Of a stretch of DNA of 64,000 nt, positions 1 through 7,261 are shown one piece after another. Within the stretch, counting starts at the first letter, position 1. The number at the start of each line of letters is the position of its first letter. A program made the translations under genes and the position numbers. The DNA is from G963675935 sp963675935 (GTDB lineage Bacteria > Planctomycetota > Planctomycetia > Pirellulales > Thermoguttaceae): positions 1,729,835 to 1,793,834 of the forward strand of contig CAXXPV010000003.1 in NCBI GenBank assembly GCA_963675935.2, given 5' to 3'. The notes under the pieces are model-generated. The model did not search any database. It was not told where the DNA came from and was given only the letters and a program-made list of their open reading frames with translations.

Positions 1-20
1 TGATGATGGAATTATCCTTG

Positions 21-1415
21 TCAGAGTTCCTCGCCGGGCGGCGGCGCAGGGTTGTTCAGCGAGCGGAGAAACTTCCAGTATTTCAAGACGCCAAGCCGCA
101 TCGATTGCAGCCCCTTGCGCTGGTCGGCCGGTTTCGACCCTTGCATCAACTCGAACAAATCGGCCAACACCGTGCGGCTGCTGCCGTAGTAGGAATGGCC
201 GATGAAACTTGTGTCCACCTCCGAAACGTCAACCGTGTCGACTCCCGGAACGACGACCACTTTCTCGCCCGATTCGCCGGCGCGGCGATATCCGTGAACC
301 TTCCGGGAAGCGATCAGGGCTTCATCGTTCGATGAGGCGTACAACGTCACGCGGTCGGCCGTGCCGACGATGGCCGGTGCAATGTCGCGGCGAAACACGT
401 CGGCATCGACATCCGGCGCGGTCAGCACAACCTCGTGGAATCTGGGGCAATCGGCCTTCCGCTCCATCGCCAGCTCGCGCAACGCCGACGTCAGGGCGCG
501 ATTGCCCATGCTGTGGGCGACCAGATGCACCGATTTTGCGCCCGACCGCTCGGCCACTCCCAGCAGAAACTCTTTCAGATGCGGCACTGTCCAAGCGACG
601 TTCGTCTCATCGACGGTGTAGCCGAGCAGCCCTTCCTGCGACGGCCAACTATAGGTAATCGCCGCACCCTCGAACTTCAGGTCGTAGGCGATTTGGGCGG
701 TGCGGCGCACGGCCGTCTCGAAACCCACGTTGTAGCCGTGGATGAAGACGAAAGCCTCTTTGCGGGCCGTCCGGTCGATGCACCCGCGGAGATCGGCGTA
801 AAAATCGTCGGTCGATTCCGGATGCACGCCCAACAACACGACGTGGCGAGCGGGATCGGGACGAAACTCGAGCCGCAACACCGTCGGGCTTTCTAACTCG
901 CCCACCTGATGATCCCTGGGCACGGAGACACTGCACACGCCGAGGTCGAATTCCCCGCGGTCGCCGCCATACATCCGCTCGATGCTCTCGTCGTTCGCGG
1001 CAGGCTGCCATCGATAGGCGAGCGTCAATCCGCCGAGCACGAGCGTGACGGCCAAGCAGCCCCAAGCCAAGCCGCGGACGAAGCGGCCGCGCCGTCGCCG
1101 CCACAGCATCAATAGGGCCGTTAGTGCGGCAAAAATGCCCGTCAAAACCGGCCAGCCGGCCCGTAGCGATTGCCGCCATTGGAAAACATCCACCGCCGAG
1201 CGGTCGGTGGCGTAGTACACCTTGACCACGGTGTAGGGCAGATTCCGATTGGCCGCGTCGCTCTCTTGCGGATCGCCCATCCTGTAGACGATTTTCCCAC
1301 CGTTCCCGTCGTCGGGCGGGGGCGCGGAAGTCTTCTCGCGATCGGGCTGCCCGCCGCATCCGGCGGCCAAGACTGCCAAAATCGCCACGCCAATCCAGCG
1401 ATGAGCGGCTTGCAT
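21..1415 (-). CDS. DUF900-type alpha/beta hydrolase, predicted lipoprotein
   Basis: Predicted membrane-anchored serine esterase of unknown substrate, 464 residues from the ATG at 1415, chosen because it places a lipoprotein signal (hydrophobic stretch ending AVLAAGC) at the N-terminus; an upstream in-frame ATG at 1442 adds nine residues. Two hydrophobic segments follow at roughly residues 85-135, then a periplasmic-looking hydrolase domain. The sequence VFIHGYNVGFE and the nucleophile elbow VHLVAHSMGNR match the DUF900 family. A later PDVDADVF and a C-terminal GHSYYG could supply the acid and histidine. Monocistronic by position; the next gene on this strand starts about 140 bases upstream. 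The fold call is good; the reaction is unknown. Confidence 0.8.
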   Translation of the reverse strand: MQAAHRWIGVAILAVLAAGCGGQPDREKTSAPPPDDGNGGKIVYRMGDPQESDAANRNLPYTVVKVYYATDRSAVDVFQWRQSLRAGWPVLTGIFAALTALLMLWRRRRGRFVRGLAWGCLAVTLVLGGLTLAYRWQPAANDESIERMYGGDRGEFDLGVCSVSVPRDHQVGELESPTVLRLEFRPDPARHVVLLGVHPESTDDFYADLRGCIDRTARKEAFVFIHGYNVGFETAVRRTAQIAYDLKFEGAAITYSWPSQEGLLGYTVDETNVAWTVPHLKEFLLGVAERSGAKSVHLVAHSMGNRALTSALRELAMERKADCPRFHEVVLTAPDVDADVFRRDIAPAIVGTADRVTLYASSNDEALIASRKVHGYRRAGESGEKVVVVPGVDTVDVSEVDTSFIGHSYYGSSRTVLADLFELMQGSKPADQRKGLQSMRLGVLKYWKFLRSLNNPAPPPGEEL

Positions 1416-1557
1416 GGGATGTCTCCCTGAGCGAGGAAACACAATAATGTTGAAAAGAAAAACGGTCGGTATCTTTCAACGATTATCTTAACTATTTTGA
1501 CTTTGGGCGGGAAGTGGTCGCCGTGGAGCTACCAACAATGTGATGCCGCAAGCAACT

Positions 1558-3105
1558 CTACTCGGCATTGGCCTTCGACAAAACGTTCCGCCAATAATCG
1601 CGGGCCTGACGATGCCAGTCGAGCACCGCCTTCCGTTGGGCGGGGTCTTCAAGTTTGATTTTTTTGGCCCTTTCGTAGACCCAATCGACAAAAAACTGGG
1701 CGGCGCTCTTGCTGATCCGTGGCTGCCCGCCGATCTCGACGTAGTACGGCGCCGTCATGGCAAAACGGTACGTCTTGGGCAAGTCGGTCACCGCGCGGAC
1801 CAAAAACCAGCCGCTGCGGTCGAAATGGAGGATCGGCAGCCGCCCGCTCTTCGAGTATTTGTCGAACGGCACCGAATGTTCCACACGGCCGTCCTTGATG
1901 ATCTCGAAATAGCTGACCGGCTCGCGAGTCGAGAACGTCAGGCCGATCTCGAAATCCATCTTGGCGTCCTTTTCGCCCTGAAACACGTGGCCGGGCAGTT
2001 CGCCATTGACCGAGGGTTTTAATAGCGGGCCGTTGGTCACCGTCACCCGGCCGGCGCGAAACGACTCCCACCACTTTTCGTAGGTCAACGTGCTGGAACC
2101 ATCGACGTGGACGTACATCCGGTTGTAGCCGACCGGATTGGGCGACTCGCCCGACGCGCTGCCGGCGCTGGGCGGAATTCGCAGACCGCATTCCAACAGT
2201 TGAAAGTAGATGTATTGCGACCACTGGGCGTTGCCCCACGGATCGGGATAACGCAGGCGATCGCGTGGGCGACCGCCGCCCTCGGTCGGAATTACCGTCG
2301 CGCGGCACATCTGCCCGTTGGCAATTTCGATCGAGTCGATCTGACCGGCGGCCACCAACATGGGCAAGTCCCAGCCGAACGGCCGGCCGGCATCGACCCA
2401 AAGATTTCCTTTTTTCCGGGCGTCGCGGAGCAAATCGACCGGCGAAGGATACTCGCCGTCGGCCGGCAGCGGAAATGGCGTTGGCAGATTGAGCAGCAAC
2501 AGCGATGTGCCCGCTCGGGAGGATTCGCCCGCCATCAGACTGTAATAGTGATTGCCGTCGAAGCGAACGATCGGCTTATCGGGCAGTTTTTTAGTCCACT
2601 CGCTTTTGTCGTTTCGCCAAGTGACGACTTGGGCCACGTGCAGGTCGTCGGCCTCCATGAGCAGTTCGATGTCGCGAGCGGGCCGTCGCACGTCGAGGTC
2701 GCCGGACCACCAGCCGTCGGCGGCCATGTCGATGAACCGCCGCAGTTCGACCCGTTTGGCGTCGTCGGCGAAGTTGTTGATGGTGAAGTGGCCCTTCCAA
2801 TCGAGATATTCGGGGCCGCGTTCGATGACGAAAGAGTACTCGCCCAGGGGGAGCCGAAGCAGGATTTTGCCCGGCATGGCGAAATGGTCATCCCAGAAGG
2901 GCATTTTCGGCGGGCGATAGGGTTTCTTTTTCGGCCCGACGAGGTGCATCCGGCAAGGGATCGGCCGTCCGGTCTCCTTATCGACGACGGTAAGCTCCAA
3001 TTGCCCGGTGGCAGCCATGGCCGGACGAAGGCCGAGTTGCGCGACGGTCAGGGCCAATGCGGCCAAGCAAAGCAGGGGGATAGCGAAATGGAATCCGATT
3101 TTCAT
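1558..3105 (-). CDS. CehA/McbA-like (PHP-type) exported protein, possible loss of metal ligands
   Basis: Exported protein of 515 residues with a signal peptide ending near AMAA. It opens with a carboxypeptidase-regulatory-like beta domain (LELTVVDKETGRPIPCRMHL), then carries DGWWSGDLDVRRPARDIE and ADDLHVAQVVTW. As I recall them, related planctomycete proteins read GDLHxHR at this point, the first metal-binding motif of the CehA/McbA branch of PHP hydrolases. Here both histidines are replaced (DLDVRR), so this copy may not bind metal. Start at 3105 (MKIGFHFAIP) preferred over 3138 because it begins the signal peptide. Family assignment rests on the conserved block and general layout; substrate unknown. 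Confidence 0.6.
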   Translation of the reverse strand: MKIGFHFAIPLLCLAALALTVAQLGLRPAMAATGQLELTVVDKETGRPIPCRMHLVGPKKKPYRPPKMPFWDDHFAMPGKILLRLPLGEYSFVIERGPEYLDWKGHFTINNFADDAKRVELRRFIDMAADGWWSGDLDVRRPARDIELLMEADDLHVAQVVTWRNDKSEWTKKLPDKPIVRFDGNHYYSLMAGESSRAGTSLLLLNLPTPFPLPADGEYPSPVDLLRDARKKGNLWVDAGRPFGWDLPMLVAAGQIDSIEIANGQMCRATVIPTEGGGRPRDRLRYPDPWGNAQWSQYIYFQLLECGLRIPPSAGSASGESPNPVGYNRMYVHVDGSSTLTYEKWWESFRAGRVTVTNGPLLKPSVNGELPGHVFQGEKDAKMDFEIGLTFSTREPVSYFEIIKDGRVEHSVPFDKYSKSGRLPILHFDRSGWFLVRAVTDLPKTYRFAMTAPYYVEIGGQPRISKSAAQFFVDWVYERAKKIKLEDPAQRKAVLDWHRQARDYWRNVLSKANAE

Positions 3106-3144
3106 GGTAAGGGACTGCGTAAAAAAATTACTGTACACTTTACC

Positions 3145-3203
3145 GTAGGACGGATTTCCAAATCCGTCCGGTTTTCAGAGACGGATTTGGAAATCCGTCC
3201 TAC
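3145..3203. repeat. Perfect palindromic repeat (24-bp arms)
   Basis: Arms at 3145-3168 and 3180-3203 (GTAGGACGGATTTCC...) are perfect reverse complements around an 11-base loop. It lies between the start of the CehA-like gene and the dnaJ promoter region. It is too long, and lacks the T-run, for an ordinary terminator; it resembles the dispersed palindromes elsewhere in this window. Confidence 0.9.
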
Positions 3204-3351
3204 AAATTCGATCAACTTATTTTTGCGCAGTCACCAAGCAAGTTTAGCACGGGGATATAGTTGTCTTGCCGAAACCCCGGTTTGCCCCCTACAATAAGCA
3301 CACATCGATCTCACGAACAGGATCGTTTTTCCTAGGGAAAGAACGCCGACA

Positions 3352-4362
3352 ATGGCCGCAGAAGACTACTACAACGTATTGGGGGTGCCCAAAAACGCCT
3401 CGCAGGCTGATATTCAGAAGGCCTACCGCAAATTGGCCCGTAAATACCACCCCGACATGAACCCGGACGACAAGACGGCCAAGAAAAAGTTCCAAAAAGT
3501 GCAGGCCGCCTTCGACGTGTTGAATAATCCTGAAAAGCGGGAAATGTACGACCGCTACGGCAGTTCGTTCGAGACCCGTGGGGCGGGCGGGGAACCCCAA
3601 GGCGCCCAGTCGTGGAGTTGGTCGCCCGGCGCGGGCGGCGGTCCCGGTCCGGGCGGTTTCAATGTCGAGGACATCGATTTGAGCCAGTTTCTCGGCGAGC
3701 GGTTCGGCCAGGAAGGAGCTGGAGGGGCCGGAGGGGTCGGCGACATTTTCGGCCAGTTTCGCCGCGCGGCCGGCAAATTTCGCAAGCCCGGCGGTGGCGG
3801 AGGCGGCGCTCCGCCGCGTGGCGGCGATCTGCGGCAAGACATCCAAATCCCCTTCAACACGGCTGTCACCGGCGGCGAAGTGCAGCTTATCGTCGAGCGG
3901 CCCGGCGGCAAAACAGAGACGATTGCAGTCAAAATTCCGCAAGGCATCGAAGACGGCAAGAAAATCCGCATCCGCGGCCACGGCCAGCCGGTCGCCCACG
4001 GCGGCACACCCGGCGACATCCTCTTGACGGTTCACGTCCTTCCGCATCCGTGGTTTCATCGTCGTGGAAATCATCTGCACGTTCGCGTGCCGGTTACGTT
4101 GGGCGAAGCTGCCGCCGGGGCGAAGGTCGATGTGCCCACGCCGCGGGGCATCGTGACGTTGAGCGTTCCGCCCGGCACGTCGAGCGGCGCCAAGCTCCGC
4201 GTCAAAGGGCACGGCGTCGCGCCGAAAAACGGCACGCCGGGCGATCTCCTGGCCGAAATCTTGATCGTTTTACCCAAGGACCTTAGCAAGGCCGACCGCG
4301 AGGCGATTCACGAAATCGACAAGCATTACACCCAAAACCCTCGCGGCGAATTGCGTTGGTAA
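3352..4362 (+). CDS. DnaJ/CbpA-type co-chaperone without zinc finger
   Basis: J-domain protein of 336 residues expected to stimulate DnaK ATPase and hand over substrates. The J domain occupies about residues 4-70 with the diagnostic HPD in KYHPDMNPDD and the helix IV pattern NPEKREMYDRYG. A Gly-rich linker (about 85-155) is followed by the two C-terminal beta domains (DIQIPFNTAVTGGEV; LRVKGHGVAPKNGTPGDL). The four CxxCxGxG zinc repeats of true DnaJ are absent, so this is a CbpA-like type II protein. Its stop overlaps the start of rnpA (TAATG), forming a tight dnaJ-rnpA-yidD run. Confidence 0.92.
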   Translation: MAAEDYYNVLGVPKNASQADIQKAYRKLARKYHPDMNPDDKTAKKKFQKVQAAFDVLNNPEKREMYDRYGSSFETRGAGGEPQGAQSWSWSPGAGGGPGPGGFNVEDIDLSQFLGERFGQEGAGGAGGVGDIFGQFRRAAGKFRKPGGGGGGAPPRGGDLRQDIQIPFNTAVTGGEVQLIVERPGGKTETIAVKIPQGIEDGKKIRIRGHGQPVAHGGTPGDILLTVHVLPHPWFHRRGNHLHVRVPVTLGEAAAGAKVDVPTPRGIVTLSVPPGTSSGAKLRVKGHGVAPKNGTPGDLLAEILIVLPKDLSKADREAIHEIDKHYTQNPRGELRW

Positions 4363-4718
4363 TGCCCATGAACCAGCGATTTTTGCCACAGTATCGCATC
4401 CGACGCGGCGGCGACTTTCAGAGGGCGTTTCGCCGCAGGGCGAGCGTCGCGGATTCATGGATTGTCGTTTTCGGACATCCCAACGGGCTGCAGCACCCTC
4501 GGATCGGGCTGTCGGTTTCTCGGAAAGTCGGCGGCGCCGTGGCACGCAACCGTTGGAAACGACTGCTCCGCGAGGCGTTTCGGCTGACTCGCCCTCGGCT
4601 TCCGGCGGGCGTCGATTTGATCGTGATTCCGCGGGTTGGCGTCGCGCCGACGTTGGACGCCCTGTCGGCATCGCTCGCCCGGCTGGCCGGCCGGGTCAAC
4701 GGGAAAATCGCACGATGA
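4362..4718 (+). CDS. rnpA: Ribonuclease P protein component
   Basis: Protein subunit of RNase P, which matures the 5' ends of tRNAs. The family core is visible: RRGGDFQRAFRR near the N-terminus and the RNR signature region (SRKVGGAVARNRWKRLLREAFR) across residues 50-75, of which ARNRWKRLLRE is most diagnostic. About 118 residues, normal for the family. The ATG at 4362 overlaps the dnaJ stop; an ATG six bases further (4368) is equally possible. The last codons overlap yidD by ATGA. The usual upstream neighbour rpmH is not here, so the common rpmH-rnpA block is broken. Confidence 0.93.
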   Translation: MPMNQRFLPQYRIRRGGDFQRAFRRRASVADSWIVVFGHPNGLQHPRIGLSVSRKVGGAVARNRWKRLLREAFRLTRPRLPAGVDLIVIPRVGVAPTLDALSASLARLAGRVNGKIAR

Positions 4719-4963
4719 ACCGCTTTCGCGCCGTCCTTCGCATCCTGATGCGCATTCCAGCCATGCTGCTGGTCGGGCTGGTTCGGCTTTACCAATGGCT
4801 CATCAGTCCGGCGTTGGGGCAGCGATGCCGTTTCGAGCCGAGTTGCAGCGTGTATTTCATCGAATCGGTGCGGAAATACGGCGCGATTCGCGGGACGTGC
4901 CGCGGCGTTTGGCGCATCTGCCGCTGCAACCCCTGGAATCCCGGCGGATACGATCCGCCGTGA
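4715..4963 (+). CDS. yidD: Membrane protein insertion efficiency factor YidD
   Basis: Small (82-residue) membrane-associated protein linked to YidC-dependent insertion of inner-membrane proteins. It has an N-terminal hydrophobic helix, then the family motif LYQWLISPALGQRCRFEPSC and the C-terminal CRCNPWNPGGYDPP. Start ATG at 4715 overlaps the rnpA stop by four bases, implying translational coupling. The rnpA-yidD order is conserved across bacteria. A tandem repeat array begins just after the stop. Confidence 0.93.
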   Translation: MNRFRAVLRILMRIPAMLLVGLVRLYQWLISPALGQRCRFEPSCSVYFIESVRKYGAIRGTCRGVWRICRCNPWNPGGYDPP

Positions 4964-4976
4964 CGGACGACAGTTT

Positions 4977-5130
4977 TGCGAAATCGCAAGCGGTTTTCTT
5001 CAGTCGTTGCGAAATCGCAAGCGGTTTTCTTCAGTCGTTGCGAAACCGCAAGCGGTTTTTTGCATAACGGTGAAACAGCAAGCGGTTTTTTTGATCGTTG
5101 CGAAGCCGCAAGCGGCTTTCCTGTGTTGCG
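4977..5130. repeat. Tandem array, five ~30-31 bp units with a CCGCAAGCGG core
   Basis: Five consecutive units start near 4977, 5008, 5039, 5070 and 5099. The first two are essentially identical and the later ones diverge. Each contains a small palindrome around CCGCAAGCGG (or a close variant) followed by a T-rich stretch, so each could act as a weak hairpin-plus-U-run terminator in the transcript leaving yidD. A related motif occurs in the opposite orientation near 50642-50690, upstream of the aminotransferase gene, so this is a dispersed repeat that has been amplified here. Confidence 0.85.
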
Positions 5131-5312
5131 TATCCCGCCTACACTACCGCGTTTTCCTGATTGCTAGCCATTATCCCTCTCTTGACCTCGACGCGACAAA
5201 TCACTATGGTTCGCGTCCGACTGGCTCTTCCGGCGGCCGACAGGATGCTCGACGGCTGCCGCAAAATTTCTTTTCGACTATCAATCTCCTTTGCGATGGA
5301 GTGCTGGAAAGC

Positions 5313-7130
5313 ATGAAACGCCGATATTTTCTTCTGCTTGCGTCTGGCGCCGTGGCGGTGAGCCTCGGCGGGTGTTCTTGGTGGAACAAACTGACCATGC
5401 GCTCGCAAAGCCCTGAAGAGCCGCAGGCGGAGGAGTCTGATGTCAAGCTGGTTTCCGATTATGCCGTTCCGACGGGAATGCAGCCTGCCCGGGTCGAGGC
5501 GATCGGGCTGATCACGGGTCTTCGCGGCACGGGCAGCGATCCCATCCCCTCGCCGCAACGCGCCGCGTTGATCGAAGAGATGAAGACGCGCGACGTGGCC
5601 AATCCCAATGGGATTCTGGCCTCCGGCAACGTGGCGATGGTGATGATCCAAGGCATCTTGCGGCCCGGCATCCAAAAGGGCGAGCGATTTGACATCGACA
5701 TCCGCGTTCCTTCGCAAAGCGACACGACGAGCTTGCGAGGCGGCTATCTGCTTTCGACCCACTTGTGCGAAACGGCCGTCATGTCCGACCGTGTGCATAA
5801 GGGCAATCTGCTGGCCTTGGCCGAAGGCCCGGTGATGGTCGATCCGTCGGCCGACGCGAAGAACGACCGCATTTCGCTTTGCCGCGGTCGGGTTCTCGGC
5901 GGCGGCGTGGTTCTGAAGTCGCGGCCGCTGGCCCTGGTGCTTCCGAACGAGACGAAGGACGTGCGCAACTCCTCGCGGGTTGCCATTGCCGTGAACCGTC
6001 GCTTCCACACCTTTTTGAACGGTCGCAAGGAAGGCATGGCCAAGGCGATCAACGACGAACTGGTCGAGTTGAAGGTGCATCCGCGTTACAAGGACAACAT
6101 TGCCCGATACGTTCAAGTTTGCCAGTCGCTGCCCATCAGCGAGTCGGCGCCGGAGCGGATGAAACGGGTTCTCGCGTTGAAGAGCCAATTGCTCGATCCG
6201 GCGACTTCGGCCGAGGCGGCGCTCCGACTCGAGGCGCTCGGCAGCGAGGGCGTCGATGCGTTGTTGAACGCGCTCCAATCGGCCGATTCCGAGGTGCGGT
6301 TCTACGCGGCCGAGGCGTTGGCTTATCTCGATCGGCGCGAGGCGGCCGAGCCATTGGGCCAAATCGCCCGCGATCAGCCGGCCTTCCGCGTCTTCGCGCT
6401 GACCGCGCTGAGCGCGATGCAAGACTTCGCGGCGGCCGACCAACTCCGCGAGTTGCTCTCGGCGCCGAGCGCCGAAACCCGCTACGGCGCGTTCCGCTCG
6501 CTCTGGACGATGAACCAGAACGATCCGATGATTAAGGGCGAAATTATCGGCGACCAGTTCCACTACCACGTGCTCGACGTGCCCGGCCAGCCGATGATCC
6601 ACGTCACCCGAAATCGACTGGCCGAAGTCGTTGTCTTCGGCCGCGACCAGCGGTTCCTCACTCCGTTGGCGGTCAACGCCGGCAACGAAATCCTGGTTAC
6701 GAGCCAAGGCGGCGATCAAATTACCGTAAGCAAGTATTCCGTCGCCGACGGCGATCAGAAGCGGCAGGTATCGACCAAGGTCGACGACGTGCTGCGCGCC
6801 GTGGTGGAACTCGGCGGAACCTATCCGGATGTCGTGCAGGTTCTGCAAGAGGCCAGAAATCTGGAGGCGTTGCCGTCGCGTTTCGAGGTCGATGCCCTGC
6901 CGGAGGCCGGGCGGACCTACGACCGAGTGGCCGACAATGCGCCGGCCAAAGGTGACGACGAGTCGAGTGTGAAATCTGCTACGCCGCACAGCCCGGCGCC
7001 CGATCTGTTCTACAAAAAGGCCATTGGAAGCAGTAAGTTCGAGGGGGATAAAAAATCCGACGATTACGACGATTCCGACGAGCCAGACAAGACAAAGAAG
7101 GGGTTTTTTGCTAAAATGTTTGGACGCTGA
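5313..7130 (+). CDS. FlgI-like (P-ring domain) lipoprotein with HEAT-like repeats
   Basis: Predicted lipoprotein of 605 residues: MKRRYFLLLASGAVAVSLGG then Cys. Residues about 45-260 resemble the flagellar P-ring protein FlgI (ARVEAIGLITGLRGTGSDP; NVAMVMIQGILRPGIQKG; SLRGGYLLSTHL). Residues about 295-400 form HEAT-like helical repeats (VDALLNALQSADSEVRFYAA). The rest is beta-rich, ending in a Lys/Asp-rich tail. True FlgI has a Sec signal peptide, not a lipobox, and no HEAT segment, so this may be a planctomycete envelope-ring protein rather than a flagellar part. No flagellar genes lie nearby. Start chosen for the lipoprotein signal; upstream in-frame sequence is the repeat array. Confidence 0.65.
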   Translation: MKRRYFLLLASGAVAVSLGGCSWWNKLTMRSQSPEEPQAEESDVKLVSDYAVPTGMQPARVEAIGLITGLRGTGSDPIPSPQRAALIEEMKTRDVANPNGILASGNVAMVMIQGILRPGIQKGERFDIDIRVPSQSDTTSLRGGYLLSTHLCETAVMSDRVHKGNLLALAEGPVMVDPSADAKNDRISLCRGRVLGGGVVLKSRPLALVLPNETKDVRNSSRVAIAVNRRFHTFLNGRKEGMAKAINDELVELKVHPRYKDNIARYVQVCQSLPISESAPERMKRVLALKSQLLDPATSAEAALRLEALGSEGVDALLNALQSADSEVRFYAAEALAYLDRREAAEPLGQIARDQPAFRVFALTALSAMQDFAAADQLRELLSAPSAETRYGAFRSLWTMNQNDPMIKGEIIGDQFHYHVLDVPGQPMIHVTRNRLAEVVVFGRDQRFLTPLAVNAGNEILVTSQGGDQITVSKYSVADGDQKRQVSTKVDDVLRAVVELGGTYPDVVQVLQEARNLEALPSRFEVDALPEAGRTYDRVADNAPAKGDDESSVKSATPHSPAPDLFYKKAIGSSKFEGDKKSDDYDDSDEPDKTKKGFFAKMFGR

Positions 7131-7160
7131 GGCAGGTTTTCGGGCCGACTAGCATGGACT

Positions 7161-7248
7161 GTAGGGTGGGACAAGCTTGCGCAGTCCCACCGGAAAGCGG
7201 GGAAAACTCTCTCTCTTGGTGGGACTGCGCAAGCTTGTCCCACCCTAC
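7161..7248. repeat. Palindromic repeat (31-bp perfect arms), copy 1
   Basis: Arms at 7161-7191 and 7218-7248 (GTAGGGTGGGACAAGCTTGC...) are exact reverse complements with a 26-base loop. It ends 13 bases before the smc start codon, so it is probably transcribed into the smc leader and could fold over the start region. An identical-arm copy lies within smc at 9047-9129. Confidence 0.95.
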
Positions 7249-7261
7249 GATTGTATAAAAA

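Noticed and set aside
435..896. Long plus-strand frames opposite the DUF900 gene
   Set aside because: They are antisense shadows with no domain signature; the minus-strand gene has clear catalytic motifs.
4977..5130. Regular tandem repeats resembling a CRISPR array
   Set aside because: Units are contiguous ~30-31 bp copies with no unique spacers and no cas genes nearby.
5139..6989. 616-codon minus-strand frame opposite the FlgI-like gene
   Set aside because: Composition (Arg/His/Gly-rich) and lack of motifs mark it as a high-GC shadow frame.
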